A DNA stretch of 64,000 nucleotides from positions 1,240,001-1,304,000 of the forward strand of contig OY760195.1 of assembly GCA_963663375.1 (NCBI GenBank), in the 5' to 3' direction. The position numbers and the translations under genes are program-made. This document shows, piece by piece, positions 1 to 8,786 of the stretch. Origin of the DNA: JAYREN01 sp963663375 (lineage in GTDB: Bacteria > Acidobacteriota > Holophagae > Holophagales > Holophagaceae). The first letter of the stretch is position 1; the number at the start of each line of letters is the position of its first letter. The notes beneath the pieces are model-generated. The model ran no database searches, was not told the origin of the DNA, and worked only from the letters and a program-made list of their open reading frames with translations.

Positions 1-126
1 GATGGCCAGCCCGTTCCCCGGGTGGCCGTAGTGATCGGGAGAGGCCTGGACCTAGCCGCCTGGCATCGGGCGCTGCGGGAACTGGAGTGCGCACCGTCTG
101 GAGCGAGGCGGAAGATTCGGATTTGA
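1..126 (+). CDS. 3' end of a CobW-like GTPase (tentative, truncated by window edge)
   Basis: A frame open from the first base runs to TGA at 124-126 and gives 41 C-terminal residues. The stretch VAVVIGRGLDLAAWHRAL resembles the closing strand and helix of CobW/YjiA-type metallochaperone GTPases, which typically read LVFIGxxLD followed by a helix. Only the tail is visible, so no GTPase motif can be checked. Its position supports the GTG start chosen for the next gene, because an ATG at 87 would overlap this frame by 40 bases. Confidence 0.4.
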   Translation, partial: DGQPVPRVAVVIGRGLDLAAWHRALRELECAPSGARRKIRI

Positions 127-194
127 GCTCGGCTCACGACTTCTGCCCTGTAACCCAATCCGGGGTCCTCGGTAACCTTGGTCGAGGAGCCTCT

Positions 195-743
195 GTGGAA
201 ACCCTGGACGACACGACCCTGATGGCCCGGGTTCAGGCGGGTCGGGATACGGCCTGCCTGGCCCTCCTCTTCGATCGCCATCATCGACCACTCTACGGGT
301 TTCTCTTCCGCCTCACCGGACAGAAAGCGCTGAGCGAGGATCTCGTCCAGGAAGTCTTTCTCCGGGTACTCCGCTATGCGGGGAGCTTCAAGTCCGGATC
401 CTCCTTCCGACCCTGGCTCTATCGCATCGCCCGGAATGTGTTGGCGGATCACGGCACGCGCCACCGACTCGAAGTCCCTCTGGAATCCCACACGGACCTC
501 CCAGCGCCCTCGGAATGTGCCCAGGCTCAGCTGGAGGCCACCCAGGATCAGCGGCGTCTGGCGACCGCCATGAAATGCCTGCCCAGAGAGAAACGGGAAC
601 TGTTACTGCTCTCCCGGAAACCCGAATTCAGCTGCGCCGATCTGGCCTCCCTCTTCGGATGCAGTTCCGGAGCCGTGAAGGTGCGCGTGCACAGGGCCCT
701 CCAGGAACTTCGAACCCATTTCTTCAACATGGAGGTGCGGTGA
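195..743 (+). CDS. ECF-type RNA polymerase sigma factor
   Basis: A 182-residue sigma-70 family protein of the extracytoplasmic-function size class. Region 2 is clear (LYGFLFRLTGQKALSEDLVQ, then FRPWLYRIARNVLADH), and region 4 ends in a helix-turn-helix (CSSGAVKVRVHRALQEL). The GTG at 195 is preferred over an ATG at 87 because GAGGAG lies five bases upstream and the family begins at about this point. Its stop overlaps the start of the following zinc-finger membrane protein (TGATG at 741-745), so sigma and anti-sigma are probably translated together. The target regulon cannot be told from the window. Confidence 0.85.
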   Translation: METLDDTTLMARVQAGRDTACLALLFDRHHRPLYGFLFRLTGQKALSEDLVQEVFLRVLRYAGSFKSGSSFRPWLYRIARNVLADHGTRHRLEVPLESHTDLPAPSECAQAQLEATQDQRRLATAMKCLPREKRELLLLSRKPEFSCADLASLFGCSSGAVKVRVHRALQELRTHFFNMEVR

Positions 744-1447
744 TGCGCTGTGAAGACCTGGAAACCCACTTCCTCGATGGCCTCAAGGCCCAGAATGAAA
801 CCACGCTGCCCGCGGGCTTCGCCGAGCACCTGGCGGAGTGTCCTCGGTGCCGCGCACTCCTGGAACTCTGGCAGGGGTTGGATCGGCTTCCCCTGGAACC
901 ACCCGACCCCGGCCTGGGCCAGCGTTTTCGGCAGCGGCTCGCCCAATTACAACCTCCGCCAAAACGGCAAAGCTGGTTCTTCCCCCTCGCCGCCGCAGCC
1001 CTGCTGCTGGCGGGAGTCGCTTTGGGCGCAGGCTATTCCCTGCGATTCCCGGAAGCAGGGCGAACCAGGGACTGTGCCGATCTGGGCCGAGGCTCAGCAT
1101 CCGAACGGCTGCAGGCCATCGCCATGGTCTCGCCCTCCCGAAATCCCGAGTGCAACCTCGCAGAGGCCCTGCTGGAAAGGGTCGCCCAGGATCCCAGCAC
1201 CGAGGTGCGACTCTCGGCGGTGGAGGCCCTGTATCTCTTTGGTTCCGAACCCGAACTGGCCCATCAACTGGAGACAAGCCTCCAGCGCCAGGAACGCCCT
1301 GCCGTCCAACTGGCCCTGGTGGATCTCCTGGCCGCCCTTCGGGAGCGGCGCGCCGCCGAGGCTCTGAGGCGTTTGGTGCAGGACGGCCACCTGGGGCCTG
1401 CCGTTCGGCGCCGAGCGCAGTCTCGCCTAGAGGAATTGCGGTCGTAA
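743..1447 (+). CDS. Membrane anti-sigma factor with zinc finger and HEAT-like C-terminus
   Basis: A 234-residue partner of the upstream ECF sigma factor. Residues near 30 hold the anti-sigma zinc-binding pattern HLAECPRC (HxxxCxxC), which in this family holds the sigma factor at the membrane. One transmembrane segment follows (WFFPLAAAALLLAGVALGA). The outside portion has a cysteine pair (CADLG...ECNLAEA) and helical repeats (STEVRLSAVEALYLFG) like HEAT/PBS-lyase repeats, suggesting a protein-sensing surface. The start ATG at 743 has GGAGGT seven bases upstream and overlaps the sigma stop. The signal that releases the sigma factor is unknown. Confidence 0.8.
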   Translation: MRCEDLETHFLDGLKAQNETTLPAGFAEHLAECPRCRALLELWQGLDRLPLEPPDPGLGQRFRQRLAQLQPPPKRQSWFFPLAAAALLLAGVALGAGYSLRFPEAGRTRDCADLGRGSASERLQAIAMVSPSRNPECNLAEALLERVAQDPSTEVRLSAVEALYLFGSEPELAHQLETSLQRQERPAVQLALVDLLAALRERRAAEALRRLVQDGHLGPAVRRRAQSRLEELRS

Positions 1448-1508
1448 CCCGACCGTGCCTGCCTGGTATTCCCTTCCGAACGATCCCTTCTGGATTTCGA
1501 GGCCCCCC

Positions 1509-2900
1509 ATGAAGCCCTTTCTGCGCCGCCTACTCATCGCCCTCGGGGCGCTTCTCGTCCTCCTAATCATGTTCCACCTGGTGGAGAACTGGCGGGGTCG
1601 ACACGCCTGGAAACAGTGGAAGCAGGCCAGGGAAGCCGCTGGTGACTTCAATCCCACCGCTCTGATTCCACCAGAAGTGCCCGACGCCGAGAATTTTGCC
1701 CGGGCGCCCCGGATCGCCGAGTTCATCGCCCCGGATCCGAAGATTCCAAGCCCCAGTTTGCCGATCCTGCCGGCCGCCCTTTCTGAAGCAGGCACCATGG
1801 GCGATTGGAAGATGGCTCGAACAGCGGATTTGGAGGGGCTCAAGAGCAAACTGAACGTCAAGGATCTGAAGGAAGTCCTGGCCCCCTGGGAGGGCGAACT
1901 GGCCGCCCTGAGTGAGGCCGCTCAGCGCCCCCATTGCCGCCTGCTGACCAGCTATGAAGACATGGATGCGATTCCAACGCTCTTGGGCCTTCGCTCCCGG
2001 GCTCGCATGCTTACCCTACGAGCACTCATTTCCCTGCGGGAAAAGCGAACCGACGCAGCCCTGGCAGATGTGCTCACGGGCCTTCGAGTGGCGGGCCATC
2101 TCCAGAAAGAACCCCATCTCATTTCCCAGCTTCTGCGCACCGCTTACGTCAACGTCGTGATGCAGCCCATCTGGGAAGGAGTCCAGGACCATCGCTGGAA
2201 TGGAGCCCAAATAAAACAACTGCAGGAAGCCCTCGCCCCCATCGATCTCGTGGATTCATTTTCCAGGGCGTGGCGCAGTGAACGAATCTATGGTGCCAAA
2301 TCGCTGGAGAGCATCGCCAATACCTCCCTTTGGTCGAGACCCCAGATGCTCGGATACACCGGAGACCAGGAGCCCAGCAGAATGCAGGCCCTGCTCTGGA
2401 CTGTGCTTTCCCCCAAGGGTTGGGTCTACCAGAATCTGCTCCGCATAGATCAGCACTACACAACTCAGTTCCTGGATGTTTTCGACCCAGCTAATCACTG
2501 CATCCATGCCAGCGCCAGCCGCAAGGCCACCGAGGCCATGCAGCAAATGCGGCGTGGCCCGTACACGACGCTGGCCATGATCAGTACGCCAGCCCTGAAC
2601 GGTCAAAACCTCAGGGTGGCCCGCGCTCAATCTGCCCTCGACCTAGCCATCATCGCCTGTGCACTGGAACGCTATCGCCTGGAGAAGGGTCGCTACCCCG
2701 AAACCCTGGCAGCGCTGGTTCCCACCTACCTGCCAAAGGCACCCGTGGATGTGGTGGAAGGGCAAAGCCTCCACTACGCCCCCGGCCGCGAAGGCTTCAC
2801 GCTCTACTCCCTGGGCTGGAACCTCACGGATGAGGGTGGTCAGGTCGCGCCCAAGGACTCTGAAAGCCAGGGCGATTGGGTCTGGTCGAAGGGCCACTGA
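1509..2900 (+). CDS. Membrane-anchored protein of unknown function
   Basis: 463 residues. The N-terminus is a single hydrophobic anchor (LLIALGALLVLLIMFHLVEN) after a basic MKPFLRR, and the rest is predicted outside the membrane. Most of the chain is helical with no family I recognise. The last 80 residues (ALDLAIIACALERYRLEKG, then RYPETLAALVP) read like the globular tail of type II pseudopilins, where a long helix precedes a short sheet (YAPGREGFTLYSLGWN). I therefore suspect an envelope protein, but no role can be assigned. ATG at 1509 is chosen so that the signal anchor is N-terminal. Confidence 0.7.
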   Translation: MKPFLRRLLIALGALLVLLIMFHLVENWRGRHAWKQWKQAREAAGDFNPTALIPPEVPDAENFARAPRIAEFIAPDPKIPSPSLPILPAALSEAGTMGDWKMARTADLEGLKSKLNVKDLKEVLAPWEGELAALSEAAQRPHCRLLTSYEDMDAIPTLLGLRSRARMLTLRALISLREKRTDAALADVLTGLRVAGHLQKEPHLISQLLRTAYVNVVMQPIWEGVQDHRWNGAQIKQLQEALAPIDLVDSFSRAWRSERIYGAKSLESIANTSLWSRPQMLGYTGDQEPSRMQALLWTVLSPKGWVYQNLLRIDQHYTTQFLDVFDPANHCIHASASRKATEAMQQMRRGPYTTLAMISTPALNGQNLRVARAQSALDLAIIACALERYRLEKGRYPETLAALVPTYLPKAPVDVVEGQSLHYAPGREGFTLYSLGWNLTDEGGQVAPKDSESQGDWVWSKGH

Positions 2901-2975
2901 TCCGCGGTGCCTGGATGGTTGTAAGGCCTCCGCCCAGGTGTAGCACCACTCCCAGGATTGCCCCACACTCAACCC

Positions 2976-3617
2976 ATGCGACCCCTGACCAAGGTCATCT
3001 TCCAGGTCAGTGCCCTGATGGGTGCGGCACTGGCCTGCGCGGTCATCTCAAACAGGTTCGCCGCGCCCCAACGCCAGCTCGCCTGGAGGGGGGCGCCGGT
3101 GGCGCCCGCGGTCGCCCTTCCCGCGGCGGAACCCCTTCCGGCACCGGTCCCTTCGCCCAGCCTTCCGGCAACGCCTCCTGCCAAACCCTCCAAACAAGCG
3201 GCCCCGAGTCCCGCCCCCAAGGCCCCTGTGGAATTGCCAGCAGCCTTTGCCCTCCGCCCCGGTCAGTCGGTGCGGGAGATCGGCTCGGAGGAAGCGGCCG
3301 AGGCGCGGAAGGCGGGGATTCCCTTCCTGGATTCCCGCCGCAGCGCGGAGTACGAGCTCGGACACATCGCCGGGGCCTGGAGCCTGCCGGTGTGGGAAAG
3401 CACCCTGGAGGATCGCCTCACGGAATTCGAGGCCAAGGCCAACCCGCTGGCTGAAGCGCCCTTGGTGCTGTACTGCAGCGGCGGGAGCTGCGAGGATTCC
3501 CATCTCCTGGCCTCGCGCCTCTTCAGCCTGGGGTACCGCAACCTCCTCATCTACCTCGACGGCTACCCGGACTGGGCCTCCAAGGGGCGCCCCACCGCCA
3601 AGGGGAGTGCGCGATGA
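2976..3617 (+). CDS. Membrane-anchored rhodanese-domain protein
   Basis: 213 residues: an N-terminal transmembrane helix (VIFQVSALMGAALACAVI), a long Pro/Ala linker (about residues 40-90), then one rhodanese domain. The domain shows the entry motif FLDSRRSAEYELGHIAGAW and an active-site loop starting at Cys (LYCSGGSCEDSHLLA), so it could carry a persulfide; the second Cys in the loop is unusual. A TTG 18 bases upstream is an alternative start. Its stop overlaps the start of the MauE/DoxX-like gene (ATGA), so the pair is probably co-translated and may form a periplasmic sulfur or redox relay. That relay role is inference. Confidence 0.8.
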   Translation: MRPLTKVIFQVSALMGAALACAVISNRFAAPQRQLAWRGAPVAPAVALPAAEPLPAPVPSPSLPATPPAKPSKQAAPSPAPKAPVELPAAFALRPGQSVREIGSEEAAEARKAGIPFLDSRRSAEYELGHIAGAWSLPVWESTLEDRLTEFEAKANPLAEAPLVLYCSGGSCEDSHLLASRLFSLGYRNLLIYLDGYPDWASKGRPTAKGSAR

Positions 3618-4072
3618 CCCTTCGCCGGTTCCTGCTGCATCCCTGGCTGCGGGTCCTGTGCCAGGTTTCCCTGGGGGGCCTCTTCATCGTGGCCGCCTGG
3701 CCCAAGCTCATGGATCCGCCGGGCTTCGCGAAGGCGCTCTGGTACTACCGCCTGTTCCCGGACTGGTCCATCCATCCCCTGGCCCTGGTGCTGCCCTGGT
3801 TCGAATTCCTCTGCGGCCTCGCCCTGGTATTCGGCCTCTGGCGCCGCGCCGCGGCTTTCGCCGTTGCGGCGATGCTGTGCTGCTTCATCCTGGCGCTCTC
3901 CATCAACCTGGTGCGGCGCCATCCCGTGGATTGCGGCTGCTTCAGCACCCAGGCCTCGAGCCGCACCGATGATGAGCGGCTGCGCGAGATGAAGTGGACC
4001 ATCCTGCGGGATCTGGGGATGCTGCTGCTGGCCGCCCAGATCCTCGCCGCCGACCGCAAGCGCCAACCATGA
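3614..4072 (+). CDS. MauE/DoxX-like four-helix membrane protein
   Basis: 152 residues with four hydrophobic helices (LGGLFIVAAWPKLMDP, LVLPWFEFLCGLALVFGLW, AAMLCCFILALSINLV, LGMLLLAAQILAADR). The N-terminal helix and PKLMDPxxFAxAL pattern match the MauE/DoxX superfamily. A Cys-x-Cys in VDCGCFS is typical of the MauE branch, which is linked to disulfide chemistry in the periplasm. It overlaps the rhodanese gene by four bases at its 5' end and glycerate kinase by four bases at its 3' end, so the three form a tight unit. Confidence 0.75.
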   Translation: MTLRRFLLHPWLRVLCQVSLGGLFIVAAWPKLMDPPGFAKALWYYRLFPDWSIHPLALVLPWFEFLCGLALVFGLWRRAAAFAVAAMLCCFILALSINLVRRHPVDCGCFSTQASSRTDDERLREMKWTILRDLGMLLLAAQILAADRKRQP

Positions 4073-4917
4073 GGCTGGTGGCCCCCACCGCCTTCAAGGG
4101 CACGATGTCGCCCCTGGAAGCCGCGCGGTTCCTGGCCGAGCCCGGGGATCGCCTGCTGCCCCTCTCGGATGGAGGCGACGGATTCCTGGAATGTCTGCAC
4201 CAGGCCCTGGGAGGCGCGTTCGAGCAACACCCCGCCGCCGATCCCTTCGGTCGCATCCGCCCGGTGCCCGTTCTTCGACTGCCCGATGGCAGCGTGGCGG
4301 TGGAATGCGCCAAGGTCATCGGCCTGGCGGGGCTGGAGAACCCGAATCCCCGTGTGGCGAGCAGTCGGGGCCTCGGACAGTTGCTGTCCGACCTGAACCA
4401 AGCGCCCCACCTCTGGGTGGGACTGGGAGGCAGCGCCACCGTGGATGGGGGCCGGGACTGGCCGCGGTTCAAGCTCCCACCCGCCACAGTATTCTGCGAT
4501 GTTCAGACGGATCTGGGCGATGCGGCGCGCATCTTTGGACCCCAGAAGGGCGCCCGCCCCGAGGAAATTCCGCGCCTCACCGAGCGCCTGCTGTCCCTAG
4601 GCCTGCCCCGGGGCCCCCGAACTGGAGCCGCCGGAGGCCTGGGCGCCAGACTCCTCTCCCTGGGGGCGAGGCTCGTGGATGGCGCCGATGCAATCCTGGA
4701 TCTCGTGGGTTTCGATGTCCGCTGCGCAGGCTGTGAGGCGGTCGTCACCGGGGAAGGCCGCCTGGATGCCAGCACTCTGGAGGGCAAGCTGCCCGCGGTG
4801 GTGGCGCGTAGGGCCCAGGCCTTGGGCCTGTGGACCATCGGCCATTTCGGCTGCAAGGGGGAAGGCTGGGAGCGCGCCGCCGAAGCCTTCGACGAGGTTA
4901 CGTTCCTGATCCCGTAG
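4069..4917 (+). CDS. Glycerate kinase (type 1 fold, short form)
   Basis: 282 residues, against roughly 370-380 in well-known type 1 glycerate kinases, so a compact version. Family signatures are present in order: PTAFKGTMSPLEAA at the N-terminus, LSDGGDGFLECL, GLGGSATVDGG, GAAGGLGARLLSLGA and VTGEGRLDASTLEGK. The enzyme phosphorylates glycerate with ATP to a phosphoglycerate that enters glycolysis. ATG at 4069 overlaps the stop of the MauE-like gene. The 3' end overlaps the convergent GH130 gene by 20 bases. Why it is tied to the rhodanese/MauE pair is not clear. Confidence 0.85.
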   Translation: MRLVAPTAFKGTMSPLEAARFLAEPGDRLLPLSDGGDGFLECLHQALGGAFEQHPAADPFGRIRPVPVLRLPDGSVAVECAKVIGLAGLENPNPRVASSRGLGQLLSDLNQAPHLWVGLGGSATVDGGRDWPRFKLPPATVFCDVQTDLGDAARIFGPQKGARPEEIPRLTERLLSLGLPRGPRTGAAGGLGARLLSLGARLVDGADAILDLVGFDVRCAGCEAVVTGEGRLDASTLEGKLPAVVARRAQALGLWTIGHFGCKGEGWERAAEAFDEVTFLIP

Positions 4918-6379
4918 GGTCTTCTGCCCTCATGGCCTCCAGGATCCTCGCCACGGGCACGCTGGCAATGGAGGTGGCCTTGTCGCTCATGGCATAGGGC
5001 AGGATGAGATTCTCGCCATGGCGCAGCGAACCGCAGCTGTAGACCACGTTCGGCACGTAGCCCTCGCGCTCGTGGCCTTCCGGCGCGAGGAGCGGTTCCC
5101 GGAGGCGGCCGATTACCTTGGTGGGATCCTCCAGATCCAGGAGCACGGCGCCGATGCAGTACTTCCGCATGGGGCCCACGCCGTGGGTGATCACCAGCCA
5201 GCCCGCCTCGGTCTCGATGGGCGAACCGCAGTTGCCGACCTTCACCGACTCCCAGGCCTCCGCAGGCCGCAGCAGGATCTCGGGGTCGTTCCAGTAGTGG
5301 GGATTGTCCGAAAGCATGATGAAGAGGTTTTCGTCGTCCTGCCGGGAGAGCATGGCGTAGCGCCCCTGGATGCGCCGGGGGAAGAGGGCCATGCCCTTGT
5401 TCTGCACGGCCCCGCCGTTCAGGGTGAGGATCCGGAAATGCTGGAAATCCTGGGTCTCGATGAGTTGGGGCAGGATGGCGCGACCATTGTAGGCGGTGTA
5501 GGTGGCGTAGTACATGACCGAGCCATCCTCCTCCGTGAACCGCACGAACCGCGCATCCTCGATGCCATTGCTCTCGTTGGCGGAGACCGGAAAGATGATG
5601 CGTTCGCTCAAGGAGAGAGAAGACGGAAAGCGCAGCTCGTAGTTGGAGTCGGCCAGCCACTGGATGCATTCCAGCGTGCGCTTGTAGTCGTGGGTGAGGG
5701 GGCGGTTCTCGCGGCGCACCCGGGCCACGCTGATCCCCAACTCACTGCGGTTGAATTCATCCGTGAGGGTGGCCATGACCGAGGCGGCGCAGGGATCATC
5801 GAAGCCCATCTCGTTCAGTTTGATGACGAAGCTCTTCTTCTGGTACGTGGGGTTGGGCAGGATCTCCGGCATGGTGACGAACCGGGAGACGGGGGTAAGG
5901 TCGATGTCGCCTTCGGGAGAAATGACCCCCACGCGGAATTCAATGGAGGAGATATGCCCTTCCCCCGTGGCCCGCAGGCTCATGATGAACCGCAGGCCGC
6001 CTTCCGGCACCTCACTCTGGTCCGGGTGGGGCACGATGGAGGGGTTGAAGAGCGCCGCGGCCTCCAAGGCGTATTCGCCGGAGAAGAGCGCGCCGATGAG
6101 CAGCTGCCGCGCCCGGGAAAGGGGGCGCTGGGTGAAGACCTGGGGCCTTACCCGCGCGAAATTCTCCAGCAGCGCCGCCTCGATATCCAGGTGTCGGGCG
6201 TCAAATTCCTGGTGCACCTCCTGCAGTTCCCGGTCGACCTCCTCCTCGGAGAGCGCCAGGGCCCGGCCGATGATCGTGGCGACCCGGCGGGCGTCGCCGG
6301 GGATGAAGGGGCGGATGATGACGCGGCTGCTTTCCGGCAGCAGCGTGATTTCATGGCGGCGCATGCGGAGGGTATTCAT
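4898..6379 (-). CDS. Glycoside hydrolase family 130-like phosphorylase/hydrolase
   Basis: 493 residues. The core has the five-bladed propeller motifs of GH130, including NGIEDARFVRF followed by YATYTAYNG and GNCGSPIETEAGWLVITHG. GH130 members phosphorolyse or hydrolyse beta-mannosides; the exact linkage cannot be read here. About 130 N-terminal residues form a helical extension that many such enzymes share. It overlaps the start of this gene with the stop of the upstream GT4 fusion by four bases, so the two are co-translated and probably make and recycle the same mannose-type glycan. Confidence 0.75.
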   Translation of the reverse strand: MNTLRMRRHEITLLPESSRVIIRPFIPGDARRVATIIGRALALSEEEVDRELQEVHQEFDARHLDIEAALLENFARVRPQVFTQRPLSRARQLLIGALFSGEYALEAAALFNPSIVPHPDQSEVPEGGLRFIMSLRATGEGHISSIEFRVGVISPEGDIDLTPVSRFVTMPEILPNPTYQKKSFVIKLNEMGFDDPCAASVMATLTDEFNRSELGISVARVRRENRPLTHDYKRTLECIQWLADSNYELRFPSSLSLSERIIFPVSANESNGIEDARFVRFTEEDGSVMYYATYTAYNGRAILPQLIETQDFQHFRILTLNGGAVQNKGMALFPRRIQGRYAMLSRQDDENLFIMLSDNPHYWNDPEILLRPAEAWESVKVGNCGSPIETEAGWLVITHGVGPMRKYCIGAVLLDLEDPTKVIGRLREPLLAPEGHEREGYVPNVVYSCGSLRHGENLILPYAMSDKATSIASVPVARILEAMRAEDPTGSGT

Positions 6380-8661
6380 GTGGGGAAGGGTAGCGCACGG
6401 GCCATGGGGTGTTCGGCGGATTTCATTTCGGCCAGCGCCAAGTGGAAGGCCAGGGAGGACTCAGCGCCCTGATTTTCGTTGACCCGATCACTGTGCAGAC
6501 CGTCGCCACAGCCCCCGGTGGCGGAATCGTAAAGGGGCAGACCGAGGTCATTGCGCCCCAGGAACCACTCGAAGGCCCGTCGGGCTTCCCGCTGCCAGTC
6601 CAGGTCCTGGGTGACCCGGTAGGCCTCCAGACAGGCGGAGACCATGGACTGGGCCTCCACGGGCTGCTGATCGAAATCGGCCCGGGCCCCTTCCCTGGTA
6701 TAGAAACCATTGCTGCCGATGGGACGGAAGTGGCCGGCCTGGGTGCGCTGGATGGAGGCCAGCCAGCGCAGGGACTTCAGCCCGATCTCCAGCGCCTCGC
6801 GGTGGGGCATCCACTTGCCACTCAGGATGAGGGCCTGGCAGAGACGCGCATTGTCGTAGGTGGCGCTGGGCTCGAACCAGGGCCAGTTGTCCGTGGCACA
6901 CCTGTGCCAGAGCCCCACGAGCTTTTCCGTCAACACCTCGCGAACGCCCTTCGCCTCCGCGCTGTCCGGAAACGCCTTCAGATACTCGTGAATCCCCATG
7001 AGGGTAAAGGCCCAGGAACGGGGCGAAGAGAAGGTCTCCACTACCGACAGGCTGCGGTCGAAGATGTGGGCGGACAGCCTGCGGCGGCCATCGTCCCGGG
7101 ATCGGGCCGAGCCCGTGCCCAGGGCCCAGAGGGCCCGCCCGTGGCTCTCCTGGCTGCCCGCCTCTTCCAGCCACTGCCGACCGTGGCTCATGAAGTTGCG
7201 GAAGCGCCCGGTCTGGCCGTTCCAGGCAGCGGCGAGAAAGGCCAGGTAGCCCGTGGCGAGGGTATCCAGGTGATCGCCGGTGGGCGTGCCGCCGAGCTCA
7301 TCCAGCAGATTGCAGAGGATGAAGGCCCGGGCGTTGTCGTCGGTGCAGTAGCCCTCGTGAAAATTCGGCACATTGAAGATGGCGTGCTGGAAGATGCCCG
7401 TGCCATCACTCATCCGCAGGATGTGATCCAGGCGCAGGGGCGGCAGATCGTAGGGACGGCTACCCAGAGTCCACTTGGCGAAGGCCGCCCGGGGCGCGGT
7501 TCGCCGGTCGCTGCGGGCGTGGCGGAAGGACTCGAGATAGCGCTGCGCCACGGCGGGCCAGATCATGTCTCGCCCTAGGCGATAGGCCTCGTGACGGGTG
7601 GCCTCCAGCCGTTCCGGGTGATCGAGGTACTCGCAGACCCCCGCCGCGATGGCCTGGGGATTCCGGAAGGGCACCAGGATGCCGCGCCCCTCGGCGAGCA
7701 GTTCCTGGGCGTGCCAGTAGGGCGTGGACACCACGGCCTTGCCCGCGCCGAACACGTAGGCCAGGGTGCCCGAGGTGATCTGGGCCTCGTTGAGGTAGGG
7801 CGTCAGGTAGATATCCGTGGCGCCGATGAATTCAGTCAGGTCCTCCAGGGACACGAAGCGATTGTGGAAGATGACGTGGTCCCGCACGCCGCGCTCCTCC
7901 GCGAGGCGCTCCAGGCCCAGGCGATAGCGCTCGCCTTCCCGGGCCACGAGGTGCGGGTGGGTCGCCCCCAGCACCAGGTACACCACATTCGGGTGGACCC
8001 GCACGATCTCCGGTAGGGCCTCGATCACGTATTCGATGCCCTTGCCGGGGCCCAGCAGCCCGAAGGTGAGCAGCACCATGCGGCCCTCCACCCCGAACTG
8101 GGCCTTGAAGAAGTCCGAATCCACGAAGGGAATATCGGGAATGCCGTGGGCGATGATATCGATCTTGGCCTCGGACACCCCGTAGGTTTCCTTCAGGATC
8201 TCCGAGCCCTTCTGCGCCATGACCACCAGGCGGTCACTGCGCTCCACCAGCTCCGCCATGACCTCTCGCTGCACCGGGGTGGGGTCCCGCAGCACCGTGT
8301 GCAGCGTGGTCACCACGGGCATGCGCACTTCCTTGAGCAGCGCCAGGATGTGACTGCCCGCGGGCCCGCCGTAGATGCCGAATTCGTGCTGGACGCAGAG
8401 CACCTCCGCGTTGTTGAAGTTCAGGTAATCCGCGGCCCGACGATAGGAGTCGAGGTCCTTTTCCAGCAGCTCGAAGCGCACCCGGGGCGGATACTTGTAA
8501 CCCTCCAGTCGGTCGTTCACCGCCCCCGCATAGCATTGCGCCTCCGGCGCCGCCGCGCTCACGGCCTCGCAGATGTCGTGGGTGAAGGTGGCAATCCCGC
8601 ACAGCCTGGGCACGAATCCGCCCACGAAGGCGATCCGCCCCGGAAACATGGTGTCGTTCAT
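6376..8661 (-). CDS. GT4 glycosyltransferase fused to a helical toroid domain
   Basis: 761 residues in two parts. Residues 1 to about 380 are a GT-B glycosyltransferase of family 4: glycine-rich start (FVGGFVPRLCGIATFTHDI), nucleotide-sugar region (LLTFGLLGPGKGIEYVIEAL), and the acceptor/donor region ending HAQELLAEGRGILVPF. Residues about 400-760 are an all-helical domain with DDNARAFILCNLLDEL and RARDDGRRR-like loops, resembling an alpha/alpha toroid of glycosidases. The start has GGGAGG upstream. Being coupled to a GH130 gene suggests polymer synthesis with trimming or storage turnover; substrate unknown. Confidence 0.75.
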   Translation of the reverse strand: MNDTMFPGRIAFVGGFVPRLCGIATFTHDICEAVSAAAPEAQCYAGAVNDRLEGYKYPPRVRFELLEKDLDSYRRAADYLNFNNAEVLCVQHEFGIYGGPAGSHILALLKEVRMPVVTTLHTVLRDPTPVQREVMAELVERSDRLVVMAQKGSEILKETYGVSEAKIDIIAHGIPDIPFVDSDFFKAQFGVEGRMVLLTFGLLGPGKGIEYVIEALPEIVRVHPNVVYLVLGATHPHLVAREGERYRLGLERLAEERGVRDHVIFHNRFVSLEDLTEFIGATDIYLTPYLNEAQITSGTLAYVFGAGKAVVSTPYWHAQELLAEGRGILVPFRNPQAIAAGVCEYLDHPERLEATRHEAYRLGRDMIWPAVAQRYLESFRHARSDRRTAPRAAFAKWTLGSRPYDLPPLRLDHILRMSDGTGIFQHAIFNVPNFHEGYCTDDNARAFILCNLLDELGGTPTGDHLDTLATGYLAFLAAAWNGQTGRFRNFMSHGRQWLEEAGSQESHGRALWALGTGSARSRDDGRRRLSAHIFDRSLSVVETFSSPRSWAFTLMGIHEYLKAFPDSAEAKGVREVLTEKLVGLWHRCATDNWPWFEPSATYDNARLCQALILSGKWMPHREALEIGLKSLRWLASIQRTQAGHFRPIGSNGFYTREGARADFDQQPVEAQSMVSACLEAYRVTQDLDWQREARRAFEWFLGRNDLGLPLYDSATGGCGDGLHSDRVNENQGAESSLAFHLALAEMKSAEHPMARALPFPT

Positions 8662-8786
8662 GACGATCCTCCCGGCAACAGCAGTCTCGTCTCCCGGACC
8701 GGAGGATTCCGCTTGGCCGTCCAGGTCATCAACTGTCCTGATCCTGCGCGCAATTCCCGTTTTTTCCTATTCATTTCACAGAAAGA

